NCBI GenBank assembly: GCA_013399305.1 | Contig: VXAI01000039.1 | Span: 2,027,804 to 2,091,803, forward strand | DNA from: Rostratula benghalensis | Taxonomy: Eukaryota; Chordata; Aves; Charadriiformes; Rostratulidae | Length of the DNA: 64,000 nucleotides | Direction: 5' to 3' | Shown here: piece by piece, positions 1 to 10,900 of the stretch | Position numbering within the stretch: position 1 is the stretch's first letter | Layout of the letters: every line of letters starts with the position of its first letter | Position numbers and translations under genes: made by a program | The notes under the pieces: model-generated | What the model saw: only the letters and a program-made list of their open reading frames with translations | Databases searched by the model: none | What the model was told of the DNA's origin: nothing

Positions 1-171
1 CGCCGCTTATTTCATCTCTCCACCTCCCCCTGTCAACGGGCAGGAGTCACCGCGGTTCCCCTCGGCCGGCGGGCGTGTGCGGCGGAGGACCCCCGTCTCT
101 CCTCGCCGCGGCCCCCGCTGTTGGGCAGTGGGGGTCAAGCAGCTGCTGCCGGGGGGGCGGCGGGCGCCAGG

Positions 172-185
172 GCGCCCCCTGCCGG
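172..185 (-). promoter_or_regulatory. CTCF-like binding motif in the promoter
   Basis: Read on the minus strand the bases are CCGGCAGGGGGCGC. This agrees with the CTCF core consensus at all but one position. It sits in the CpG island just upstream of the GC box. Only the motif is seen; occupancy is inferred and a GC-rich island yields such words by chance more often than average DNA. Confidence 0.45.
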
Positions 186-186
186 T

Positions 187-196
187 GGGGCGGGGC
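187..196 (+). promoter_or_regulatory. GC box (Sp1/KLF-type site)
   Basis: GGGGCGGGGC is a perfect GC box. It lies about 270 bases before the exon 1 donor, a reasonable place for a TATA-less CpG promoter element. Confidence 0.55.
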
Positions 197-299
197 CGGG
201 CCGGGCCGGACCGGACCACACCACTGGGGCGTGGCGTGAGGGAGCGGCGGGCGCGAGGCGCCTGAGGGTGCCCGGGAGCCGGCGGGAGGCTGAGGTGAA

Positions 300-463
300 G
301 CGGGTCGCGGTGGTTCCCGCGGCGGCTTCCCCCGGCCCTAAAAACCCCTCAGCGCTCACCCGGGCATCGTTTGAAGGGAGGCACGGAGTACGGAGGTCAT
401 CCCGCGGCCCCTCGGGTGGTCCCGGCGGCGGGCGCAGTGGCCCGACACCCGCTGCGAACGAAG
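300..463 (+). other. FHDC1: FHDC1 noncoding exon 1 (5' end approximate)
   Basis: AAG|GTAAGG at 461-469 is a near-perfect splice donor at the edge of the CpG island. I place the end of a 5'UTR exon at 463. The left limit is a guess, because the transcription start is not visible. The known FHDC1 layout has one noncoding exon before the coding exon that carries FH1, and this fits. Confidence 0.6.
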
Positions 464-3400
464 GTAAGGCTGGAGGGGCTGTTCGGCCGGCGTTCCCCCT
501 TCCCCGAGGCGCGGTGAGCCCCAAACAAAAATTAGCTGGAATCGAGCTCCCCTTAACAGGACATTGCTGACCCCCTGCCTGGTCCGGGGGCCCTCTGTCC
601 GCTCCCCGTCTCGCTGGCGTGGTGAGCCGGTGAGGGGTTCCCGGCTCAGCCTGGCTGCGAGGGAAGGGAGGTCAGGCCGTAGAAGTGATTTTGTTGGATG
701 TGTGAAGTGTTTAAGCGCAAAGTTGCTGGGATAAATGGGAGCTGCGCCTTCTCTGTAACCCGCACGTTTTGGCAGGATCAGCGGCCGGGTGTACGAGGCA
801 GCGTTTGCAGCCGCTTTATCTGCGGTGAGACACTGGTTGCTCCCTTTACCTTTTCCTGTAGCCGCTGCTGAGATCCAGACATCCAAATGCTGCGGTTGGG
901 CTTTGGTGTCAAAATCGGCGTTGTTCTCATGAGAAATTTGGAGGACGCCTGACACAGAAACGTGGGCAGCAGAGAACATAAGGCGTGAGTTAAAGGGAAT
1001 AATATCTTGCAGTATGAATTATGAGATGCCCTTCAGCACATCGTGCATTTCACCTGTTAATTTGTGCATGCAAATATAATGCATGTCCGTCTCTGGCAAC
1101 TGCCTTTTTTGCAAGAAACAAATTACTGTAGAGTGTTTGTCTTATTACCTGGGGAGAAAGTTGTCTCCACCCTCTAACTTTGAAATACATTTTCACATTA
1201 GAATAGGTTGGCTAAAACAATGAATGAGACAAAGAAATAAAATATTCTTTTATGCCAAATATGGACACAATTAAATCGTGCGGTTAAGACGTTACTTTGG
1301 AGCTCTTGCACTTCTTGGGCTGTTTTGGGTAACAAACACCTAATAATGAAGTGTAATTGAGACATCTTAAACGTTTGTTCTTGGGTCCCTTTCTTCCCCC
1401 CCTCTCCCCTTTAATCCTTTGAAAAGTGCGGAGAGGCTTCCTAGGAGTTAAATTTTCTTGGATTTTATTACACATCCCCATCCCGGCTGCGTGTCTGGGT
1501 AATCTGTAGTTCACAGTCAGAACGGCTGAGTTGTTCCCCACCTCCTCTCACTGTACTTCCTGCTCGGAGGCACCTGCTGATACCAATAAGCGACCCAGAG
1601 CCTGTCCCAGCTGCCAGCTTCCCTTCTCTCCCACCCACGGTAATGGTGGGTGCGCTGGGAACGTCTTCGAACCGCTCTCCCGAGAGCTGCTCAGCAGGAG
1701 AAGGGAATTTTGACCAGTCTCCTGGTATCTGGTAACTTGAGACTGCTGTCCTCTTACAAGCAGGTGACCTCTGTTACCTGCATCGTGCTTATCTGTCAGA
1801 AGACAAAGCTGAATGCCAGCCTTTATGCTGTGCCTCTGCTTTCATGTCTTTCTTCCAAATGCTGATTCTTCCCCTTTCCTGGTTCTGGGTGATGGTTACC
1901 TCATCAAAAGCAGTATAGGGCTCCTTGGCCTGAAAACGGTTTTTCCTGTTCTATCTATCTATCTTCACATCTAGGTTGGGATGTTTTCTTCCTCCTGTGT
2001 TCTCCACTCCTTTCACTAGGAGTGTCCCTTCCCTAACTCAGAAGCACTCAGGTCTGAGATCAGTCGTTTTCCACTCGTGTGTGTTAGCACTGGGACTCTG
2101 ATGATTCATCGCCTACAACTTGGCTTCATTAGGATTTGATCTTATTTTTCTTAAAGCATCTAGATCTATTGGAAGTTTCAAAACAAGGTTCTTGCATGTT
2201 GCCTGGGAGCGTGGTCAGACGCTCTGTCTGTCTCACTGTCTCTTCTGTCTTTATTTATTTTTTTCCTTTTAAAATCTGTGGGAACCCGACTTAAAGCAGT
2301 ATTCAACAGTTATTATTTTCTGTGATGGTAGAAGACTAGCTAATACATTTTTCATTTTGAAATAAGTGCTAGGGAGGAAAAGATTTTTTTTTTAGTTGAG
2401 TATTTCTTTAAATTAATGCAACACTTAATTGCTTTGAGTGGTTAATCTCTTTCCACCACCTTGCACCTGCTTTTTTATGCCTCTCTGAGTCTATGATCAT
2501 GAACCTGGGAGAAGAGGCAAGAATATACACAGCTCTGTAATAGCAACTTGGGTATTAACGCTGATTTAAATTTGAAACCCTCTATCCTAATTCACTTTCT
2601 TTGTAGTTCTTCCCCCTTTTTACCCCACCATTAAAATATTTTCCATCATTCCTATGACTTAAACCTCACACAGATTTATGTTTTATTTTAAAAGTTTTCT
2701 ATTCTTGCAAATATCTTGATAATGTAAAGTATAAGGTTAGAAAATCTGAAGTGGGGAGGAAGAGTTTATTGCTACCTATCTATGCAAGCTTTTGAGAAGA
2801 AAAGGTACAGTGGATTGTTTTGTCTTCATTTCATTAACTTCATCAAAGCTGTGACTGACTGAGTCCTTGCGGACCAAGAGAGAATTTGCCCTAAGGCTTA
2901 TTTCTGTGACTTAGGTCTGTTTGTTCATGTACACTCTAATGATGGATCTCTGGCAAAAAAGGCAAAGGTTTTTCATCACTGTTATACAATGTCAAATTGA
3001 TCTGGATTGCTATTAGCTCTGTGTGAACCCTGAGACACACAGGGACGTACAGCTAAATCAGTGCCAAATTTCTGTTTTTATATTGTTCTTGTGCCAGACT
3101 CTTTCTGTTGAGTTGTCCTGCAACTGATTTTTGCTCAGAGGTTGCCTTTCCTCTATCTAAATTTTTGTTGTGTGTTATCTTTGACTTTTTTGTAAATTTT
3201 TTTTATATATTTTTTTTTTATAAACTTCCATAAAATCATGGAACTCTTCATTGATCTGTCTTTGAAGTACCTAAATTTGCTTTCTCTGAGACTTATGAAG
3301 TAAATCTGTTTTAATAGAAGTGGCTTGTCAAAAGCTTTTGGAAGTGCTTTTTGAGGAAGTCGTATTCTTACTTGAATGTTTAGTGTCAATAACAGGAGCT

Positions 3401-4341
3401 TTGTTTAGTATGTGACAGCATAAGAAAAAATTGCTGAAATCTATTGTATTCCTCTTAAACTGCTCCATGAGGTAATTTAGATATAAAAGCTTTTCCAACA
3501 ATTTAAAGTTTTGCAATGTACAGAGCTTAGGATGTGTAGTTTACTGTTCTTGTTGTCTCCTCTGTTCTTTCTCCTTCTCTCTCCCTCCCTGTTTATTGAT
3601 CTGGCTATGTTAACCTGGGTACTGAAGTAAATTGTAAGGAGCAACCTAATCAAACTGCTCTCTCTTCTCCTAGTGCACTTGGGTAGGTAGCGTAACCAGA
3701 CCAGTAAGGGTAAAATGCAAATACTCTAAGTTTATGTGCAGTGAAGTTTAGGACTGCATGCTGCTTTTCCCTTACTGACAATTGTGTGAAAAATACAAAG
3801 GCAAAAAAGCAGTACATCAGGCTAAATTGTTAAATCATCCACATATTGTTTGCCATTTTAATGCAGCTTGGGTTTAAGCCATGAATTAAAAGGATTCAGA
3901 TAGGGTCTATTTGATCTGGTTAATCCAATACCATAGGTAGTACTTACATTTTCTAACTGTGTGTAATCACCTTTAAAAAAAAAATCTAAAATTAGGAGTA
4001 GAATAATATTTGTTTGTTTTAGTCATTTGAGATAAATATATTCTCTTACAAAATTGTACTGAGCTGAGATTAATAGATGGATTTGATATGTACTGTGTGC
4101 GATTTAGAAGGTATTCTTATTTTTACACACCTTTTTTTGAAATCTAGGTATCTAGAGCTATTTGAAACTTGGTGTGGATACATTTTATATAATTGCCCTG
4201 GGAAAGACTTTTTGACTCGCTGGATTTCCTTTCTGGATTGAAAACTTGATAGCTGTTACACTCTAATTTTAGTGTCTTTTCAGTGTGAGGGACAATACCC
4301 AGTCCCTCTGATCTGAGTCTCCCTATTGTCCTTTGTTGTAG
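464..4341 (+). other. FHDC1 intron 1
   Basis: AT-rich sequence with poly-T runs near 2385 and 3188-3222 and a short TATC repeat near 1951. No gene, RNA or recognisable interspersed repeat was seen, apart from the possible alternative exon at 862-984. The 3' end may instead be at 4147, where another AG acceptor occurs. Confidence 0.6.
862..984 (+). other. possible alternative 5'UTR exon
   Basis: A pyrimidine-rich acceptor ending CCTGTAG at 861 and a good donor GTGAGT at 985 bracket 123 bases next to the CpG island. The interval contains a short ATG-started frame of 21 codons, beginning MLRLGFG. Both splice sites look usable, but nothing else shows that it is an exon. Confidence 0.25.
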
Positions 4342-4350
4342 GTTGTGAAG

Positions 4351-4392
4351 ATGGTACAGTCCCCTCTTGTGTTGCTGCTGCTGGCAGACTAG
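4351..4392 (+). promoter_or_regulatory. upstream ORF 1 in FHDC1 leader (13 codons plus stop)
   Basis: The ATG at 4351 has an optimal Kozak context, with A at -3 and G at +4. It reads MVQSPLVLLLLAD and stops at TAG 4390-4392, about 100 bases before the main start. Scanning ribosomes should recognise it often. It would be in the mRNA with either candidate exon 2 acceptor. A role in limiting FHDC1 translation is inference. Confidence 0.5.
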
Positions 4393-4437
4393 AGTTTGAG
4401 AGAGCGTGATACCGCTTGCTGCTGCGCTCACTATTCA

Positions 4438-4464
4438 ATGTTTCAAACCGATCCAGGGAAGTAA
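4438..4464 (+). promoter_or_regulatory. upstream ORF 2 in FHDC1 leader (8 codons plus stop)
   Basis: ATG at 4438 reads MFQTDPGK and stops at TAA 4462-4464. It is in the same frame as FHDC1 and ends 27 bases before the main ATG. The start context is moderate. It is the second of two upstream starts within 150 bases. Confidence 0.45.
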
Positions 4465-4491
4465 CACTCTCCTCTCTGGAGAGGCCATAAA

Positions 4492-4977
4492 ATGCATGTT
4501 ATGAATTGTCTGTCCTTGGTTAATGATAAAGAAAATGGGGCTATTCCAGTTGCAACGGGATTAATGAACGAGGATACGACGACAGCACCTCAACTTTCTC
4601 AGCCTGCAGCACCACCGCCCCCTCCGCCATGTCCCCTCGCAGGGGCACCCCCGGCCCCTCCGCTCCCCCCGGGGATGCCACCTCCACCACCTCCTCCTCC
4701 TCCTCCATTGCCTGGGCCAAACATACCTCTGCCTCCGCAACTGATAAACGGTCATGACAACCACAGCAAAAAAAAACGAATGCGGAGCTTTTTCTGGAAA
4801 ACTATCCCCGAAGAACAAGTCCGTGGTAAAACCAATATCTGGACAATTGCTGCGAGACCGCAGTATCAGATTGACACAAAGACAATCGAGGAACTTTTTG
4901 GGCAGCAGGAAGAAACCAAGCCTCAGGACCCTAGAAATCGATCTTTAAAGTCTTCATTTAAAGAGACAAAAGATGAG
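4492..4977 (+). CDS. FHDC1: FHDC1 coding exon 2: N-terminus, FH1, start of FH2 (residues 1-162)
   Basis: The start at 4492 has A at -3 and is the first ATG after an in-frame stop. A second in-frame ATG is codon 4. The product opens [16 protein letters not shown]. Residues 41-82 hold the FH1 proline runs (six, then ten prolines), which bind profilin-actin and SH3/WW domains in formins. From residue 93 the basic KKKRMR leads into [12 protein letters not shown], the lasso/start of FH2. The donor GAG|GTAAGA ends the exon in phase 0. The frame runs on into the intron for only a few codons before a stop. Confidence 0.95.
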
Positions 4978-7900
4978 GTAAGAATTGAAGTGAAACCTCT
5001 CTTTTTTTTTTTTTTTGCATAATGCTGTAGGAATTGGAGTGATTCTGACTCACCTTTGTCTCTTTCTGTGTCATGTTACATCCTTATGGCAAATTTGTCT
5101 TTGAAGGGGAGGGGAACAACTGTGAGGATAAACATTTTGTTCTCAGTGATACACATTTGTTTATCAGAGAACTAACAGTCTTTTATTATTTTAACTTGGT
5201 AAATGCTGTGATTTGATCACCTGTTAAATATAAATAAGTGGAGGGAGCTGAAGGTATCTGTATTTACTCATATGAGATAGCCTGTGAGTTTTCAGTGTGA
5301 AACATAGGTACATTGTAGCTTCTCTTCAGGTTTTCCACTATGTCTGTTGTCCAAACAAAATGTGCCACCTGCAAACATGCACCAGGCAGGAGGGAAGAGA
5401 ATCCTATTGCAAGGGTTAATGCTGTATGTACTCTCTATGTCCTAAAGACATCAGGAAGGGAAGTCCCAATAAGACAGCAAGTAAATAAATATAATATAGT
5501 GATTAAGATAATTTGTTATTTAATTGAGATAATTTTAAAGTTTCAGCTTTCATAAACATTGCTTGCCTCCTAATTAAAACTTTATTTCATCTACCATGCT
5601 TTTTCTGGACACTAAAATAACTTTCCAGTAAGGTAAGAACATTGTTATTGATTTCTGTTCTGGTGATGAGAAGGTACGTGCCAAGTACTTTCAGACAATC
5701 TTCAGTGAACTGATAAGTAGTTTTTTAGTTTTTAGATCCTGATTTGTAGGCAGCGTCTTTGTGAAGCCTGAACTAATTGTCTCAAGTGATCTTTCTGTGA
5801 AGTAATTGGAGGGTTGAAATGCAGATTTAATCACTGGTGTGTGTCTGTATACGTGCTAGCTTGTAAACAAAATACATAGGGCACGGGATTAAGAGATGTA
5901 AAAACTTGTCAGTTTTGAGAGAAAATGAGGATTTGAAGTTGGTGGAATCATGCAGGATTCAGAAGATGTCCAAGTTAGATCAGCAAGGACAAGGTGAGAA
6001 CCCAATGTACTGATAGCATGCATGTGGTACAGACAAAATAAGGGGTTCAAAACAGGCATGTGTATTGCAGACTCAAGCTCTGACATCGAGAAGGAGTAAT
6101 TGGGACCATCATCAGAGGTAGTCATTAACCTCTGTGCTGTTTTCAGGCTGTGTTCATCTTCAAATCAGGATTGCAGTGAGTAGACTTCCTGTACTGCATA
6201 CAGACGTTCACAACTCCAGCCCCATGTGTTTCCTTAGGAGCTCCCCCTTTCAGGACTGCAGTAGGGTGAAAATCTAGTTACAACAGAAATGATGATGCGT
6301 TTCATAAACTGAATGTGGCCCCAGCGTATGGTAGCTGGGGCAGAGAAAACCTCAGTGTGCTCCAAAACACAAGCGTTTTCATGCACAGCTTGAAACTCAG
6401 GGCATCCTGGGAAGGTTAAGAGCAGTGTTAGGGATTAAAATTACAGGCCTGCAAAACATAGGTTTCTCCAAGGTGCAATGCCTTGGAAACAAAACCTGCC
6501 TTGCTACAAGTTAATGTTTTTGTGCATCCATCTGGAGCTGTTACGATGGTCCAGTGTATCTCTGCTGCTTGACGCCTGTCCATCCCGGTTTGGGGCTCCC
6601 ACGCGGTGCCTCTGCACGTGGCAGGCGGTGAAGCAACAGGACTTGCCTCTGAGTTGTGCTGCTCAAGTAACAAAATGTTCAACTCCGTTGCTAAGCTTTG
6701 TCAAGCATGCCACAGCAGTGTGTCAGACAGTGATGAGCAATTTCTTGTGTGCTAATGGACTTTGCAGTACCAGCTGCTTAGTAAGGAGAGAAGGAGATAA
6801 TCCTGAAGAGCTATGTGTTATTGGAAGTGCGGAAGCGGAGATACGCAACAGCTCACATGCTTAATGTTACTACAGGCATCATTCAGCAAGAGCATGGAGA
6901 TTTGAGGCATAGGTAATGTTTGTGACTTCTGTCATCTGTGCTGTCAGCTGCTGCTTACTTCAGTGGTATGACAGCGTGAGAAACTGGACATGAGAACCGA
7001 CAGAACCGAATGGTTATCCTCAGGCTCCTTAGGTTTGACTACAGTTTGAACGGAACAGAGTTGGGGCAGGCTGAGGTACACAACAGTGTCTGCATGACCT
7101 TGTGGAGAACACGTTAGTGTGGGGCTGAGGAAGCTGTAGTTCCATTCCTGGCTGCTTCACTGGCCTGACAGGGGATGGTGGACAAGACATTTTGTGTTCT
7201 AATATCTCTAGTCCTTTTGTATAAGTAAAACACAAGTGATTTTAGAAAGTGCTTTATGGCCTAACAGTGAAAAATGTTCTTTGGAGTTTAAATAGCAGAA
7301 TTAGTCACATTGTAGTATGTTAACAATGAAATTTCAAGATAACTTCAAGTGCCTAAATTCAAGCATAGGTTTGATCCAAATTTGAGAAAAACACCATATG
7401 TCCAAAGTGCTGTACAATAGTACATGGCTGGAGAGTCTGCTCTTTTGGCTGAGTGGGGTTCCTCTTGGTGCAGTGGTGTAGCTTCAGTGGGAGCCCTGAA
7501 GAGTGACTCTTCAGCCAGAATTGAGAGCATTCTTCCAGAGACTGTGGTGGAAATACATACATACAGTTTTCTTATGTATCCCAGAGGTTGCTGTTAATTA
7601 TGAAATCATGAGTAGCTTTGGAAAAAGTTCTCTCATACAGAAATGCATGTTCCTTTAATTCTTCACTGGCCATGTTTCATACAGGGAATTTAGATGCCCA
7701 GCTCAGGGTGTCGAATCCTGGTTCTGGAGACTCACCACTAAACATTATTATTATAACGTAAGTCCCTCTGGAGATTTGAGTCAAACTCCTACAGTAAATG
7801 CTTTCCTTTTCGTAAACAATTCCTTGCCAAACCCTTAGGAGATCAATTAGCACATTTGCTTGACTAAAGGCTTAATCCACCCCATGGTTTCATTTAATTG

Positions 7901-10900
7901 GAGCCTCAAAAAAATAGGGGGTGTAAAGCAAAGTTTACACACCAATTTACTTTCCCCATCCTTTAGTGGTGTCACAGTATGGCACAAACTCACCTAGGCT
8001 ATGGCTAGCCTGGCAGCCGAGCAGGCAGAACAGCTTGTTGCCAGGCAAGGGGGCTGGTTGTTTTGCTTTATACTTTGATCAGTTCCTCATCTCCCCCCAT
8101 CTGTCTCCTGGCTCAGGCAGACATTGGACCCTCTGTAAACAGATTCAAGTTAGCAGCTCAGCAGAATCCTGTTTGGGTTTTTTGTTTGTTTTCTACTGGA
8201 GTAATTTTCTGCTGTTTTAGTGCATTTTGATGCCTTGCAAAAGGGTGCAGGGAATTCCAGAGCTTGTGCAGTGAGTTAGTGAGAGGAAGAGAGAAGGGAT
8301 ATGCGAGGGGTGAACAGGATGTGTCTTCTCCCCTCTCCTGGCCATGCCCTTTCTCTATTTTCTGTGTACTAGCTCTGATGCTTGTTCCACCTTCTTGAGA
8401 GCTGATTCAACCTGTTAATCCAGCAGAGGACTAACACAGCAAAAAAAGCAATGAGATGAGTACCAGTGCCTGCCTAAGGGAAGGAGCAGGCTAGGAACGT
8501 GACGGCGAGGGTGATGTGGAGCAGAACAGCCCTATAGTAAGCTGCTAGGTTCACGCTCCCACACTGTGGAAGTGCACCTTTCCTCAGCCACTCCAGGCAG
8601 TGCGTGTGGCTTGGACAATAAAGGCCAAAACACTAAAACTCAACAGCAATGGTTAATGCGTTGTAAAGTGAAGTGGAAGCTGAAGCAGGAAACTGTTTAT
8701 ATCCTTCCTAACCTCTAGCACCAAGCCTGTGTCACCAGGCTGTTCCATGCTTGCTGTAATTTGTAAACTGTATTTCACTGTGTGAAACCCCATTGTTTTT
8801 ATCCAAAGAATACGTATAATGTTTTGCTTTCACTAATCTGCTCTAAATCCACTTTGTGATGTTCCTGTTCTTCATTGATAATCTCATGGCAAGAAACTTG
8901 TCTTGCATTTCTGCAGCCACTACAAAGTCATCATTGAAGTGGGGGCTTTATGTCTCCTGGAGCACTCCTCTGAATCTTCCCCGTTGATTGCAAATTTCTG
9001 TCAGAGTTCAGGAGTAGATCTTTTCTTACCATGGTGCTCTAGCTAAATTTCCCCTTCCCTTAATACATCTAAACCAGTTTACATTTCAGTGGTGGATTGA
9101 TATTTGTCAAACTGATGTTATTACCCCACGTGATCTGTGACTGTTGCAGATTTCAGAAATATGCTGAGTTGAGTACTGTGGTGATGAGAAGCAGGTTCAT
9201 GAGTGAATCACCTCTTCTTCCTTCCAAGATTGCACTGTTTGTGAAGGAGAGGTGGCAATTGCATGAGGCAGTGACACTTGGCATTGGCTGGCAAAGTGCA
9301 GGTGTTGAGGTGGTGCAAAGTATCCAAGGGAACTGTTGTATTTCAAGAGTAGGATAAACAAAAATTTATTAGTTTTCTCTGGCAAGAGTGTTGAAGAAGA
9401 TGAGAATGGAGAAAGCTCTTCTGAATGTATCTAAAGTAAATAATAGGGAGCTGTATAAGTATAGAGGTTCCTAGTGAGACTAGGAAAGTTGCTTTTCAAT
9501 TCTGATGGTCTAGTGTAACTTCTTGAGTCAAGAAATCGAAGGATGTCACTGGTGGACAGCACTTCAAAATCTCTTTAGATGTCAACAGAGATTTGGAACG
9601 TGCTGTGCTGGTGCCAGTGCTGAAGGTGTGTATGAACAGAAGAAAGGAGCAGACTTTATAACAATCTGGGATAATGTTTAAAGAATAAAAAGGAACAGCT
9701 TGGTAGGAAGTCGTATGCAGTTTTCTCCAAGGACAAAATCAAATGAAAGCTTGGTCGGGAAGGAGAGTAGACATTTGGAACAGATGTTAAGGCGAAGACT
9801 GTGGATCTAATATGCAGCATGGTACTGAATGTGACATGGAAGATACCATATTTGTGTGGAAGGAGTAGGAGCTTCTATTGATGGAGTATCTGCCAGGTTC
9901 TGTGTCGTGTCGTCCCCCCCCCCCCCCTTTTTTTCCCCCGTCCTCACACTTCCATCTAGAAGCTCCTTGAAGGCAGTAAAGTAATAACAGCATTTTCATT
10001 TGCTTTTGATCATCTTGACGTGGACACCAAGCAAAGAATGACAGAAAACTGAGCAATGTGTTTTGATTGTGTGCTTGAAAAAAAAAAAAAAAGGGAAAAA
10101 ATAGAGTACTATCATATACAGAACAAGAAGTGTGTAAGATCCTCATAGTTAAGAGAAAAACAGTTGTGACATTTGTTTTGTGTTGTGCTGATAAGGCAAA
10201 TGCAGCTGTATGTGTTCCCATCTGTTGTTTTTCTTCAAGGGAAGATATTAAAAAGAAAAAAATCTCTAGTTCTGTTTGAGGTTGTGCTGTAAATCAAAGT
10301 TGTGCCATGGAAACAAGAGGTTTACCTGGCTGATGGTCAGTCTTATTGTAGCAGTTACCAACTGCGACTGAAAACAATATGTACAGAAGGTTAACTATGA
10401 ATATGCTTTGGAAAAAAACCCAACAAACCAAAAGCCAAATCATGATGGTGAGATATATAAGCTTAAACTAGCACAGAGAAATCAGGGAATTAGGAGTGAG
10501 CAGAGCAAAGGGAGATTGAAGCTGCAGTTTGAGAGGTCATTGAGAGGTCCCTGCAGTAAAACATTTGAAAAAGATTAGATACTGCAGGGGGAGAGATAGC
10601 TGAACCTGTCCTATGCTAAGGGGCTTTCCCTTAATGAGCTGTTGGGGCCTCTCAATTCCTAAGATAACAGGAGAATAAACCACAATCTGTTCTCTTATCT
10701 TTGCATATGTTAAAACTGAAGGGCTTCAGGCTAGCAATCATCTAATTAAAACTAATATGCTGATATTTCCTGTGTTTTCCAGTTTTTGCTGGTTTCAGAA
10801 GATAGAAAATTCTGAAATTTCAGAAAACTTTTTTAGTTTGATAGACTCTTTGCAGTAGATGAGGAGGCTGGCTCCCAGGTGTATGTTGAGGATAGCACAT

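Larger units (their letters stand above)
1..680 (+). promoter_or_regulatory. FHDC1: CpG-island promoter of FHDC1
   Basis: The first 680 bases are strongly GC-rich and dense in CpG, unlike the AT-rich sequence that follows. This is the usual signature of a housekeeping-type vertebrate promoter. A GC box (GGGGCGGGGC, 187-196) and repeated GGGCC words lie upstream of a good splice donor at 464. No clear TATA box is seen; the run CTAAAAAC near 338 is only weakly TATA-like. The exact transcription start cannot be fixed from the sequence. The island may extend left beyond the window. Confidence 0.8.
4342..4491 (+). other. FHDC1: FHDC1 exon 2, 5'UTR part
   Basis: A strong acceptor (pyrimidines then TTGTTGTAG) ends at 4341. 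An alternative acceptor, ACACC then T-run and AATCTAG, ends at 4147 and would lengthen the leader by 194 bases. The leader contains two short upstream ORFs, listed separately. An in-frame TAA at 4462-4464 precedes the main ATG, so translation cannot start further upstream in this exon. Confidence 0.65.

Noticed and set aside
356..979. 207-codon minus-strand open frame overlapping the CpG island
   Set aside because: Stop-poor because it starts in GC-rich promoter DNA. It overlaps the exon 1 donor region and has no recognisable domain.
6478..6864. 128-codon frame in intron 2
   Set aside because: No domain, no supporting splice or start context, and Cys/Ser-rich composition typical of chance frames.
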